Source: Shewanella sp. MTB7
GTDB lineage: Bacteria > Pseudomonadota > Gammaproteobacteria > Enterobacterales > Shewanellaceae
Direction: 5' to 3'
Assembly (NCBI RefSeq): GCF_027571385.1
Contig: NZ_CP085636.1
Location: 4,946,501-5,010,500, forward strand
DNA length: 64,000 bases
Translations under genes and position numbers: made by a program
Part shown: positions 18,997 to 27,974 of the stretch, piece after piece
How positions within the stretch are numbered: position 1 is the first letter of the stretch
Layout of the letters: every line of letters begins with the position of its first letter
Notes under the pieces: model-generated
Seen by the model: the letters and a program-made list of their open reading frames with translations, nothing else
Database searches by the model: none
Told to the model about the DNA's origin: nothing

Positions 18997-19062
18997 ACTA
19001 TAATTACTTTTAAACCCGAGTGTTAATATCGAAATAATGCTTGATATTAACGAAATCCTGCT
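18997..19062 (-). promoter_or_regulatory. Amidinotransferase promoter with AraC-type site
   Basis: On the minus strand: AGCAGGATTTCG (19062-19051), 9-bp spacer, AGCATTATTTCG (19041-19030), then ATATTAACA. TTAACA (19026-19021) is a good -35, followed after 18 bp by TATAGT (19002-18997) as -10. Activator half-sites abutting the -35 box are typical of AraC-family class II activation. Confidence 0.72.
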
Positions 19063-19175
19063 CTGATATAAAACGTTAATGATTCATTTACGAATACATA
19101 GATATAGAAGTATTGTCAGGAGTAAATGCCCTGAAGCATATAACTTATTTGATTACATTCCCGCAGGGTCCTGCA

Positions 19176-19195
19176 TTCCAAGTGTTTTGGGTATA
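19176..19195. repeat. Short dispersed repeat, copy 1
   Basis: TTCCAAGTGTTTTGGGTATA matches, in reverse orientation and with small differences, ATACCCAAACAACTTGGATA at 52320-52339. Such ACCCAA...TTGG palindromes recur between genes in Shewanella and Vibrio. Confidence 0.5.
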
Positions 19196-19269
19196 ATAAT
19201 CCTATGCAGTTTTCCCTTTTACTTAAAAAAACAACATAGCACGATATAAGCAGAAAACGCTCTTAGCAA

Positions 19270-19304
19270 AAGAGCGCCACTATTTGAAAATAGTAGGCGC
19301 TCTT
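19270..19304 (-). terminator. Long hairpin after rlhA
   Basis: AAGAGCGCC-ACTATTT and AAATAGT-A-GGCGCTCTT pair over 16 bp with one bulge and a two-base loop. On the minus strand the stem runs into TTTT. It lies 60 bp after the rlhA stop. Confidence 0.75.
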
Positions 19305-19362
19305 GGATCTATCTGTAATTGCTAAAGTAGCGAATTATTTAACTTTATTTACAACTTATTCT

Positions 19363-21288
19363 CTAGTTAATGACTTCTCTGCCGTCACTTTTAACTTGGC
19401 GGTTAGCACCAACCACCATCATTTCGCACTTAGGGCAATCAAATACCAACTTTAATACATCTTTACCTATCTCTAAAATCATCGGCTCAGCCTTAACGCC
19501 TGACACCTCTTTGGGACACAGATTAAAGTTAAAGCGTAAACAGTGTTTAGTCACCATTAACGGCACCTCTTCTGTAATGCCATTTTTCTCGTAAGTGTCT
19601 TCTATCTCGATCACCCCATGTTGCATATAGAAATCTTTCGATTTCTGGTTAGCCACGTTTGAGAGGTAGCTAAGATGCTTGGTTGGGTACATTGCATCTA
19701 AATTGTGCTTCCACGGTTTAGGTCTTTCATATTCATCAACACGTGCTTGATCTAACGCTTCGACTACATCACGTCTAAGACCATTAATGGTGGATGCAGG
19801 CGCAAACCAGACTTGTTCGGTATCAATACTGATCTGTCTCGCAACAAAATCAGTACTGCCTAGCTTAGCTAGTTGCTTGCGCAGTTTAACGCTTGCGCCC
19901 TCTTGATCATTAGCTGGCTGTTTATCCATGGCTAACGTCACGCAGCCTTGATGACCATAAATATCGGTCATGGTCATCTTAATGCCATCAGTGGTATCCG
20001 TTAACTTGATATCCACTTCGATGGAGCGCTTAGATGACTCTTTTGCTAATACAGCCTCAAAAGCTTGATCGCGATTTCGATAGATGGTCATGCCGACTTC
20101 GAGATCGCCTGGGATGGTTAGTACGTGCAAAATATGCCCTTCGGCGCGATTCACTCGTAAGCCTTGTAGCTTGTCATCGGACTGTTTGGCAGTGGCATAA
20201 TTAGCAGGGAAGTAACACAGACCATCACCGTTGTTGAAACTGTGGGTCGATTGCACCTCAATAAAATCTTTACCTAGGCGCTTCACCGTCGCGACCTCTT
20301 CACCTATGTATTTAGGCGAGCGAAAATCACTGACACCTTGACTGCGCTCGTTAACGAAATAATCGGTACGGCCACGGTTAAAGGTCTTCTCGACATTGGG
20401 TGTAAAACTATGTACTGAACGGCCATGGGATGAGGCTGTAAACTCGGGACGACGAGCGATAATCTTATCCAGCTCTTGTCGGTAATGGGCGGTGACATTT
20501 TTGACATAGTTAACGTCTTTTAGGCGGCCTTCAATCTTAAAGGAGCGCACGCCAGCATCGATCAAGGCTTCAAGGTTATCGGTCTGGTTATTATCTTTTA
20601 ATGATAATAGGTGTTCATTCTCAGCCAGTACTTCACCTTGGCGGGTCTTAAGCTCACCGGGTAAACGGCACATCTGCGAGCACTCACCACGGTTAGCACT
20701 GCGATTACTAAAAGCATGACTTAAGTTGCACAAACCCGAATAGGCAACACAGAGCGCGCCATGGATGAAAAATTCCAGCTGCATCTTAGTGTGAGCCGCC
20801 ACTTCGCGAATTTGGCTTAACCCAAGCTCACGAGCAAGCACCACTTGTGAAAAGCCGACTTGCTCCAAAAATACCACTTTTTCAGCGGTGCGGTTATCCA
20901 TCTGCGTACTGGCATGCAGTGCAATAGGAGGAAGATCGAACTGTAATACGCCCATGTCTTGCACGATTAGCGCGTCGGCACCAGCTTCGTAAAGCTTCCA
21001 AATCAGTTTTTCAGCGCTAGCTAACTCATCATCCATCAAGATGGTGTTGAGGGTGACAAATACCTGAGCATGATATTTATGGGCAAAAGTACACAGCCTA
21101 GCAATGTCTTCAACACTGTTGCCAGCAGTTGCTCGTGCACCAAAATCTGGACCACCAATATAGACCGCATCTGCACCGTGTAGAATTGCTTCCATACCAA
21201 ATTCGGCATTTTTTGCCGGGGCAAGCAGTTCTAATCGATTCGATATATGCGACACATCGTCTGGGGTAAAGATGCTAGCTTGGCTCAT
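19363..21288 (-). CDS. rlhA: 23S rRNA C2501 hydroxylase (U32 peptidase family)
   Basis: Member of peptidase family U32 matching E. coli RlhA (YdcP), needed for 5-hydroxylation of C2501 in 23S rRNA. Conserved blocks: LELLAPAKNAEFGMEAILHG near the start, DAVYIGGPDFGARA, ALHASTQMDNRTAEK, FFIHGALCVAYSGLCNLSHA, NRGECSQMCRLP, FKIEGRLKDVNYV, and the C-terminal MVTKHCLRFNFNLCP with FDCPKCEM. The several cysteines (ALCVAYSGLC, CSQMC, C-terminal pair) are typical and may bind an iron-sulphur cluster. The ATG at 21288 (641 residues) is preferred to a TTG four codons upstream. The nitroreductase gene lies upstream on the same strand. Confidence 0.92.
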   Translation of the reverse strand: MSQASIFTPDDVSHISNRLELLAPAKNAEFGMEAILHGADAVYIGGPDFGARATAGNSVEDIARLCTFAHKYHAQVFVTLNTILMDDELASAEKLIWKLYEAGADALIVQDMGVLQFDLPPIALHASTQMDNRTAEKVVFLEQVGFSQVVLARELGLSQIREVAAHTKMQLEFFIHGALCVAYSGLCNLSHAFSNRSANRGECSQMCRLPGELKTRQGEVLAENEHLLSLKDNNQTDNLEALIDAGVRSFKIEGRLKDVNYVKNVTAHYRQELDKIIARRPEFTASSHGRSVHSFTPNVEKTFNRGRTDYFVNERSQGVSDFRSPKYIGEEVATVKRLGKDFIEVQSTHSFNNGDGLCYFPANYATAKQSDDKLQGLRVNRAEGHILHVLTIPGDLEVGMTIYRNRDQAFEAVLAKESSKRSIEVDIKLTDTTDGIKMTMTDIYGHQGCVTLAMDKQPANDQEGASVKLRKQLAKLGSTDFVARQISIDTEQVWFAPASTINGLRRDVVEALDQARVDEYERPKPWKHNLDAMYPTKHLSYLSNVANQKSKDFYMQHGVIEIEDTYEKNGITEEVPLMVTKHCLRFNFNLCPKEVSGVKAEPMILEIGKDVLKLVFDCPKCEMMVVGANRQVKSDGREVIN

Positions 21289-21373
21289 AAAATCACTCAA
21301 AAGGTTAACCCGTCAATTTTGGAGGGATATTATAGCAAAGAAGTTTGTAGGATTGGGATCCGCTAATATAAAT

Positions 21374-22054
21374 TCACATAAAGGTGCTGACATCTGCAAG
21401 CAACTTCTTCTTAGTTGCATGGTCAGGTATGCTCGCACCTTCGTCTGGGTAGCCTGCCACAATCAACATATAGGGGCGATCAACATCGTTATCGCGGCCA
21501 CACACTTTGCTGAGAAATGACATAGGTTTGGGGGTGTGAGTCAAGGTGCCAAGGCCTGCATGATGCAGGGCTTGCAATAGAAAGCCGGTAGCGATACCGA
21601 CAGATTCATGCACATAGTAATTAGTCTTGCTGTCATCATTATCCATGCCACCACGTTTTTGCGAAAACACAGCAATAAGCCAAGGCGCACGTTCCAGATA
21701 AGACTTATTAGCATCCGTCCCCAAAGGTTTCAACGCATCCAGCCACTCATCCCCACCTCGTCCCTCATAAAATGAACGCTCTAACGCCTCAGCTTGTTGC
21801 CTAATCTGAGCCTTAACTGTTGCATCGCTAATTGCCACGAAATGCCAAGGTTGGTGATTGGCTCCACTTGGCGCAGTTGCAGCCGTTTGAATGCACTGCT
21901 CGATAATGGCTTGGGGCACAGCTCTATCTGAAAACTGGCGAATACTATGACGACGCTTAACTTCTTGATAGTGAGCTTGTGCTCTGGCAAGCATCTCCTC
22001 TTGACCATACTCAATAAAATCTATCAGAGGATGGTGCGTTTCAGTCTCTTTCAT
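21374..22054 (-). CDS. Nitroreductase family flavoprotein
   Basis: FMN-dependent oxidoreductase of 226 residues. RRHSIRQFSDRAVP at about 34-47 is the FMN-phosphate binding arginine region, AATAPSGANHQPWHF at about 73-87 and GLGTLTHTPKPMSFL followed by PYMLIVAGYP close the active site. The arrangement resembles the iodotyrosine-deiodinase-like branch rather than NfsA/NfsB. Natural substrate unknown. It lies 85 bp upstream of rlhA and 143 bp from the siderophore receptor terminator region. Confidence 0.88.
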   Translation of the reverse strand: MKETETHHPLIDFIEYGQEEMLARAQAHYQEVKRRHSIRQFSDRAVPQAIIEQCIQTAATAPSGANHQPWHFVAISDATVKAQIRQQAEALERSFYEGRGGDEWLDALKPLGTDANKSYLERAPWLIAVFSQKRGGMDNDDSKTNYYVHESVGIATGFLLQALHHAGLGTLTHTPKPMSFLSKVCGRDNDVDRPYMLIVAGYPDEGASIPDHATKKKLLADVSTFM

Positions 22055-22152
22055 GGCATGCCTTATTTTATTCTTTTGTTATTGTTTTTTAACGTTAACA
22101 AAATAACAGTAAAAGGCCAGTAACAGTTTGTTATAACATTAGCAGTACAGAT

Positions 22153-22179
22153 AAAAATGGAGCCTTTAATCGGCTCCAT
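22153..22179 (-). terminator. Rho-independent terminator after TonB receptor
   Basis: ATGGAGCC and GGCTCCAT form an 8-bp stem around a 7-base loop, followed on the minus strand by TTTTTA. It begins 18 bp after the receptor stop codon. Confidence 0.9.
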
Positions 22180-22197
22180 TTGCTCATTTCAGCAAAA

Positions 22198-24345
22198 CTA
22201 GAACTTATATTTAACGTTAGCAGTAACCGTTCTTCGCTGGCCGTAGAAACAGTCACCGCGGGCCAAACAACTGGTAATAACAGTTTCGTCAGCGACGTTG
22301 TCGATATTTAGACTCAGATCGAATGCGCTAAACTCATAACCTAGCATTAAATCAAACACGTGATACGCCTCAGTATTTAATGCTGTATGTACTCGAGTGC
22401 CACTAGGCGTTAAGACATCGACACTGCCATCGGAGGTTTCCCCTACATAACGGAAACCAAGTCCGGCTTTGAATCCATGCCAGAAAGATTGCGGACGATA
22501 AGTCACCCAAGTGGACAGCATATGATCAGGCATAGCAGCAAGCTTAGCGCCTACCTCGCCTACTTTGTTGGTATGTTTTTCTGAGTCGGTATAGGCGTAA
22601 CTGGCGTAAACATCGACCTCCTGCCATTCAAGTTGGGCTTCCAACTCTAGGCCCTGGATCTGAACTTCTCCCAGTTGACGTGTTAAATTAGGCCCATCAG
22701 ATTGTTTACGGTTTTTATCACTAATGTCAAAAATCGACGCCGTTAACAGATGCTCAGTGCCTGCAGGTTGATATTTCACTCCGAGTTCATATTGCTCCCC
22801 CTCTTGGGGCTTAAATGGGGTGCCGATCTCATTTGAACCATAGATCGGCTGGAATGATTGTGAATAACTAACGTAAGGAGCAATACCTGAATCGAAACTA
22901 TACATCAATCCTAAACGGCCTGTCGTTGCACTCTGAGCTTGCTTGCCATACTTTGTTGTATTCGACTCAACTCGGTCATGACGCAGTGCTCCGCTCACAA
23001 TAACCTTACCGAGTTTTATTGAGTCCTGAATATATATCCCCAACTGATTGTTGTTTTCACCCGGCGTGTCAGGAATATCATCCCCTGTAGGCAGTGAGCC
23101 AGTATTAACACCGTACTTAGGGTTGTAGAGATCAAGTAAACCACCCGCTCCGGGAATATAAAGACGGTCAGTATCAGTATCAACATCCTGATAATCAATC
23201 CCAAACGTTAAGTTATGCTCAACAGAGCCGGTATCAAACTCAGCTTGCAAGCGCAGATCCGACGTCAAGGCTTGCGCACTGGAATCACTCATGCTGACAT
23301 TGCGCAAAATTGAGCGACCATCATCCTGAAACTTTGGCGGCCAAGCATACATGGTACGATAGGTCGCTTTGCTGTCCACATAGCGACTACTCCAATATAA
23401 CGACATATAGTCATTGAGCTCCTGCTCAAGTAGAAGAGTTACCGATTTTTGTTCAGTATCATATTGATCCCAGCCCGGCTCACTGATAAAACGAGAACTT
23501 GGGATTTGACCATTGGGAGCCGGTAATAGTGTGCCTTTATGGGGAAAAAATTGCGTGCTTGAACCTGATTCGTTTTTTTGCAAATTTGCCAGTAAAGTCA
23601 GCTTAGTCGTATCGGTGGCATACCAAGTGATTGCCGGTGCGATAAAATAGCTATTATCATCGACATAATCGGTTTGGGTTTCACTATCTCGATACAAACC
23701 GGTCAGACGATACAACACAGACTCATCATCATTGAGTGAGCCTGTAATATCCCCAGCTAACTGCTTACGATTGTAGTTACCCACCTGCGCCCAAATCTCA
23801 GCTTGTTGCTCAGCTTCTGGACGCTTAGTCACCATATTGATGATGCCACCTGTTGAACCCTGACCGTAAAGCACCGAAGAGGGACCTTTTAAAATTTCAA
23901 TCTGTTGCAACATGTAAGGGTTAATCCGGACGTTATTATAATTACCGAACATCATCTGCAAACCGTCCTGATATTGCAGTGGCGACACGCCTCGAATTTG
24001 TGCCCAATCCCCTCGAGTATCGACGCCATATGGACCATTATAAACACCCGCCACATAACCAATGGCATCTTGAAGGCTTTCAGCCCCCAGATCAGCTATT
24101 CGTTTATCCGTTAATACCGAGATTGAAGAGGGCGTTTCGATAATTGGCATATCCGTTTTTGATGCCGATGCGCTCACATAAGAGATAAGGCCTTTACCAC
24201 TAATGGTGATCACCTCCATCTTCGCATCTTGAGTTTTATCTACTTGTTCATCTGCTTTAGTTTCTGCCGCGAATACCAGGCCAGACAAAGAAACAGCGAG
24301 TGCGATTAACAATGTCGGATATCTTAACTTGAATTTTTGGTCCAT
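22198..24345 (-). CDS. TonB-dependent siderophore receptor
   Basis: Outer-membrane gated barrel for ferric siderophore uptake, energised by TonB. The 715-residue precursor has a signal peptide of about 30 residues (ends near VFAAETKA), then the plug domain with IETPSSISVLTDKRIADLG, VAGVYNGPYGVDTRGDWAQIRG and VLYGQGSTGGIINMVTKRP, then the beta-barrel, ending in the required C-terminal aromatic (NVKYKF). The family is FhuA/FpvA-like (hydroxamate or catechol siderophores); the ligand cannot be told. A Fur box lies about 65 bp upstream, so expression should rise under iron limitation. Confidence 0.95.
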   Translation of the reverse strand: MDQKFKLRYPTLLIALAVSLSGLVFAAETKADEQVDKTQDAKMEVITISGKGLISYVSASASKTDMPIIETPSSISVLTDKRIADLGAESLQDAIGYVAGVYNGPYGVDTRGDWAQIRGVSPLQYQDGLQMMFGNYNNVRINPYMLQQIEILKGPSSVLYGQGSTGGIINMVTKRPEAEQQAEIWAQVGNYNRKQLAGDITGSLNDDESVLYRLTGLYRDSETQTDYVDDNSYFIAPAITWYATDTTKLTLLANLQKNESGSSTQFFPHKGTLLPAPNGQIPSSRFISEPGWDQYDTEQKSVTLLLEQELNDYMSLYWSSRYVDSKATYRTMYAWPPKFQDDGRSILRNVSMSDSSAQALTSDLRLQAEFDTGSVEHNLTFGIDYQDVDTDTDRLYIPGAGGLLDLYNPKYGVNTGSLPTGDDIPDTPGENNNQLGIYIQDSIKLGKVIVSGALRHDRVESNTTKYGKQAQSATTGRLGLMYSFDSGIAPYVSYSQSFQPIYGSNEIGTPFKPQEGEQYELGVKYQPAGTEHLLTASIFDISDKNRKQSDGPNLTRQLGEVQIQGLELEAQLEWQEVDVYASYAYTDSEKHTNKVGEVGAKLAAMPDHMLSTWVTYRPQSFWHGFKAGLGFRYVGETSDGSVDVLTPSGTRVHTALNTEAYHVFDLMLGYEFSAFDLSLNIDNVADETVITSCLARGDCFYGQRRTVTANVKYKF

Positions 24346-24407
24346 ATTTCTGCCTCGAGTACCTGTAAGGGAAGCTCCTTGTAAAATGTAGCGAGACAGT
24401 AATTCAG

Positions 24408-24424
24408 TTGATAATGATTATCAA
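24408..24424 (-). promoter_or_regulatory. Fur box upstream of siderophore receptor
   Basis: TTGATAATGATTATCAA is a perfect 17-bp palindrome and a near-consensus Fur operator (GATAATGATWATC core). It lies 63 bp upstream of the receptor start codon. Confidence 0.88.
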
Positions 24425-24466
24425 TTGCATTTACATTGTTGAATCCATTATTGGAAAGCCCAGACT

Positions 24467-25000
24467 TTAGTTTTCCATAATCTCCTTCAATGATGCTAAC
24501 CCCTGAGATAGGTCTTTGGTTATCATGGCTTCAATGTCCATAAACATCAGCATCAGGTTCATCGGATAGTCCATATGCCCTTTAAAGCCCCAAGTCACCC
24601 TTGTGGTATTTTGAGAGATAGCTTCACAGGACATAAAAGCTGGGGATACCGCTTCAAAAGGAGAGAAAAACCTAAGTTCATAACCTATCCGCTTTCCGTC
24701 CCCAATGCTCATTATCTCCTGCTCACCGATGCCAACCTCTTCATGTAAACTTTCCCAAGCAGAAACAAAACCTACACTTGCGTCTGTGCCGCGATAACTC
24801 TTTATCATCTGAGGATCCATCTTTGCCCAGACGCTAAAGTTGTCTTGATTCTTAAGGTACTTTATATAATCAAAGACCTCAGTAACAGGTTTATCAATAA
24901 TGACTGAGGTTGTCACCGCATAATCTTGTTTAACAAACAGAGCGATGATTAATGGCAACGCAATAATAAGACTTAGTAAGATTAATATTTTCTTCAACAT
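24467..25000 (-). CDS. SRPBCC family (polyketide cyclase-like) protein
   Basis: 177-residue protein with an N-terminal membrane anchor or signal (ILILLSLIIALPLIIALFV, residues 5-23), followed by a START/Bet v1-like domain: TTSVIIDKPVTEVFDYIKYL at the start and a TTRVTWGFKGHMDYPMNLM strand-helix near the end. Members bind hydrophobic ligands; no function is assigned to this subgroup. It sits upstream of the Fur box of the receptor gene on the same strand but 120 bp away. Confidence 0.82.
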   Translation of the reverse strand: MLKKILILLSLIIALPLIIALFVKQDYAVTTSVIIDKPVTEVFDYIKYLKNQDNFSVWAKMDPQMIKSYRGTDASVGFVSAWESLHEEVGIGEQEIMSIGDGKRIGYELRFFSPFEAVSPAFMSCEAISQNTTRVTWGFKGHMDYPMNLMLMFMDIEAMITKDLSQGLASLKEIMEN

Positions 25001-25355
25001 ACTCTTCTCCGCTTAAAATGCCCCTATTACCCAACATAAAAGAATGTCAATCGTTTAGCAAATGTGGCCTATATATGTAAAAGAGCATAGAGCAATTGCG
25101 CATTTTTGCTGGAAGTTTATCTGAAAAAACAGACTGAATAACCTAGATTTGTCGGTGAGTCACGATTGTGGTTATGAAGTTTTCCCATCAGAATTAAAAT
25201 CGACTCTGATATTTGTTTCTAGTTTATATCCAACCACTTGAAAGTGTAGAGTTCAGTGGAAATTCAAAGCGATTTAGTTCAGAAATTGATTGTAGGTAAT
25301 GGTTTTCAACTGAGATTAAATGCCTCCCAGCGGAGGCATTTAATCAACACGTTAT
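25001..25355. other. 355-bp gap
   Basis: No gene. It holds the terminator of the lipoprotein gene (25315-25344) and the promoter region of the SRPBCC gene. Confidence 0.6.
25315..25344 (-). terminator. Terminator after the lipoprotein gene
   Basis: ATTAAATGCCTCC and GGAGGCATTTAAT form a 13-bp stem around a CAGC loop, 11 bp beyond the stop codon. The stem ends in an A/T-rich stretch on both strands. Confidence 0.85.
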
Positions 25356-25838
25356 TTAGAGTACAGCGTTTACCACCCCATTAACGATATCTAACTGCTT
25401 TTTAACTTCGCTTCCTATCGCAGCCGGATACCAGATCTCAACCCAAACTTTATCCAAATGATTTGGGATCATGATGTTACTTTTGAATTCTACACCCACA
25501 TTCATTGGCGTGCGGATGATTTGAGAATTGTAGTCGACAACCCCATTATTAAATCCAGTGTACACCGACATAAATCCCCGTTCACTTTGTGAACTTGCAA
25601 CGGAGAGGTTGAAGGCGACCTCTCGTTCAGTGGTGAAATCAAATCCATCAGGGATTAATAAGTCACTGGTATTTACTAGTATCGATGTTTCATCTCCACT
25701 GTCAGGTGGCGTCGTTACTGGTGGAGTAACAACTGGTGGCAGACTAACAACTTCAGGCGTCGACTCCTCACCTCCCCCACCACAAGCTGAAAGAAAAACG
25801 AGGGTTACAGTGCTTAATAATAGATTAATCGTTTTCAT
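25356..25838 (-). CDS. Small secreted lipoprotein, LruC partner
   Basis: 160-residue precursor with a lipobox (VFLSAC, Cys19) and a GGGGEES linker typical of Shewanella surface lipoproteins, then a proline/threonine-rich spacer (about 30-50) and a small beta-rich domain I do not recognise. It follows the LruC-domain gene after 9 bp, so both are co-transcribed and probably act together at the cell surface. Confidence 0.8.
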   Translation of the reverse strand: MKTINLLLSTVTLVFLSACGGGGEESTPEVVSLPPVVTPPVTTPPDSGDETSILVNTSDLLIPDGFDFTTEREVAFNLSVASSQSERGFMSVYTGFNNGVVDYNSQIIRTPMNVGVEFKSNIMIPNHLDKVWVEIWYPAAIGSEVKKQLDIVNGVVNAVL

Positions 25839-25847
25839 ATATCCTCC

Positions 25848-27974
25848 TTATTGGTCATCTGTCGTTGTCCAGGTTTTACTAGCATCAGGGTTGAGATACC
25901 AAGTTTGCTTAACTGTACCACCTGAGGTTGCCCATTCTGCAAAGTCTGGATACACATGGCTAATATCAACGTACTCTGATGGATGATTCCAAGGGACAGA
26001 AATCAAAATCCCCCATGGCAAGTTTCCACTGGTACGATAGTATTTACCGCTTGTTGGGTCTGAATCATCTTGAGCAATACCATAGTAGTCTGAAACCAAG
26101 GTTCCTCTGGTTGTAGGTGGAAAGTCAGCAGTGTGAATTTCTAACTCTTTTCCTGGAGGACTAGAGAAGCTAGATCCATGATAAAGTCCCTCACCCGGTC
26201 CGAAAATGAATGGATCATATCCCCCTAGAGGCATAACTGAACTCACACTCGGTTCATCACCCACATTAAACGGCAGAGAGATACTGAATGTCATTTGTTC
26301 AGCCTCTAGCGATGCACCGCAAGTAGGATTCGTACGGTGGAACAGACACTCTGGATTAATCGGTATATCGTTTCGTAGATTCAAAGAGGCAACGACAACA
26401 AGGTCTTGTCCAGCAGGTACATCTGCGTAGTCTTTCTCTTCACCTGTGAACGGCGAAATGTTTGACCTAGTGACTCCATTTTTCACCACACGAGACAACT
26501 GAAGGTTAACCTCTGACTCAACGAAACCTTCAAGTTTCCACCCTAAACCATTACCGTAAAATGCACCGTAAGCAGTAATATTGCCATTGATATCAAATCG
26601 TAATACTTTGTCATCTTTAATGATGATGGTTGTACGGTAATAGGTTACTACGTCGTTGACATCGAAATCGCCGACTTCGGGCCAGTTATCTTCAAAGGCT
26701 GCGGTGTAAAAACCTGAATGCTGAATAGTGGTACCTAAGTCAGTGACATTGAACACATAATCCTCTACTTCACCATCACCAACATAACCGCTGCTTGGTA
26801 TATTAGGGCTACTAGAAACACGGAATCGTGTTTGGGCTTGTCCAACTACCGCATCGTCACCAACACGAATAGGGATAACCTGCAGCCCATTGCTGACCGC
26901 ATAGTTAGTTATGATTTGCTCATCTTCATCAAAACTGCCATTCATATCCCAATCAGCCCAAGCTTGTAAGTAGCCTTCACCAAAGACACTAACATTTATT
27001 AGTGCATCTAAGCCTATTTCAAGGTTAGTTAGTAGCGTGATGCCGTCATCGTCGTTCCCATCTATATCTAAGTCATCACCTGATGACCCAAGACTCGGTT
27101 GACCATCATCATCAGCGTCAATGTTAGAACCTAGGTACAAACTAGTCGATATAGCGTGCTCAGCACCGTTGCTAGCTTGTAGCGTGTTGTACTCATTAGG
27201 CGCATCACCAAAGTCTGACGAATTAGAGCTGGTAACCGGATCGGTAAAACCACTTAACTCCCAGTTACCGTCAAAAGCAGAAAAAATAGGGTTTGGCAGG
27301 TAACTGTTGGAAGCTGTAACGGTTTCAAACTGAAGTGTTATTGCTGATGTGTTCTTGTATGTGAATTTTACGGCGCCAGATGTGTTTGTTTCACTAAAAT
27401 TAGTGCCGGGGCCACTGAACAATACCGACAAACCATCGGCGCTTTCCTCTGCAGTGAGACTGGCAGCAGCGGTGCCTGTTTGGTAGCTGAAGAACCCTTC
27501 ACTTTTGAAAACACGCACTTGTTCAGACTGTACGGATTCGCCATCGATGTCATAACCAATCATATCGAATTCTGGAATAGTGTAAGGCACCGAGAAGGTG
27601 GCAGAAAGGCCATCTGTACCATCAAAAAACTCAAATGTATAGATGAGGCCTGCAGCACCTGGAGCTGTGGTTTCATAGAGAAAACCAATATCTCCCTGAG
27701 GCTCTCCCGCGCCCTCTTTATAATTGGGGGTATGATAAAGGAAGTTAGCTTCACCAAATATCGAGCTGCTCACCTTGGCATCAATAGTTTTTCCGTTATG
27801 AGTTCCTACGTTGAGAAAACGCATGATAGGACCATCATAGGATGGTCCAAAACCAGTGGATACATTGGTGGTTTCCATTTGGTTAGAGAAATCCAAGTCT
27901 ACCGATTCTGCTGCGATAGGAATACTAACAACACTCAGGAAAGTAAGGGACATAAGTTGATATCTATATTTCAT
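25848..27974 (-). CDS. LruC domain-containing secreted protein
   Basis: 708-residue exported protein with a signal peptide of about 22 residues. Three regions can be told apart: an N-terminal beta-rich part (about 25-245); a middle part with acidic calcium-binding-like runs (DFGDAPNEYNTL, DADDDGQP, DIDGNDDDGI) ending in the GEVEDYVF signature at about 403-410; and a C-terminal LruC domain beginning FEDNWPEVGDFDVNDVVTYY at about 430. LruC proteins of marine bacteria are secreted and of unknown role, possibly adhesive. It has no PEP-CTERM or other sorting tail. A short lipoprotein gene follows after 9 bp. Confidence 0.88.
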   Translation of the reverse strand: MKYRYQLMSLTFLSVVSIPIAAESVDLDFSNQMETTNVSTGFGPSYDGPIMRFLNVGTHNGKTIDAKVSSSIFGEANFLYHTPNYKEGAGEPQGDIGFLYETTAPGAAGLIYTFEFFDGTDGLSATFSVPYTIPEFDMIGYDIDGESVQSEQVRVFKSEGFFSYQTGTAAASLTAEESADGLSVLFSGPGTNFSETNTSGAVKFTYKNTSAITLQFETVTASNSYLPNPIFSAFDGNWELSGFTDPVTSSNSSDFGDAPNEYNTLQASNGAEHAISTSLYLGSNIDADDDGQPSLGSSGDDLDIDGNDDDGITLLTNLEIGLDALINVSVFGEGYLQAWADWDMNGSFDEDEQIITNYAVSNGLQVIPIRVGDDAVVGQAQTRFRVSSSPNIPSSGYVGDGEVEDYVFNVTDLGTTIQHSGFYTAAFEDNWPEVGDFDVNDVVTYYRTTIIIKDDKVLRFDINGNITAYGAFYGNGLGWKLEGFVESEVNLQLSRVVKNGVTRSNISPFTGEEKDYADVPAGQDLVVVASLNLRNDIPINPECLFHRTNPTCGASLEAEQMTFSISLPFNVGDEPSVSSVMPLGGYDPFIFGPGEGLYHGSSFSSPPGKELEIHTADFPPTTRGTLVSDYYGIAQDDSDPTSGKYYRTSGNLPWGILISVPWNHPSEYVDISHVYPDFAEWATSGGTVKQTWYLNPDASKTWTTTDDQ

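Larger units (their letters stand above)
18801..19362. other. 562-bp gap: amidinotransferase promoter and rlhA end
   Basis: Holds the amidinotransferase promoter with the AraC-type site (18997-19062), a copy of the short TTCCAAGTGTTTTGGGTATA repeat (19176-19195) and the hairpin after rlhA (19270-19304). No gene is visible. Confidence 0.7.
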
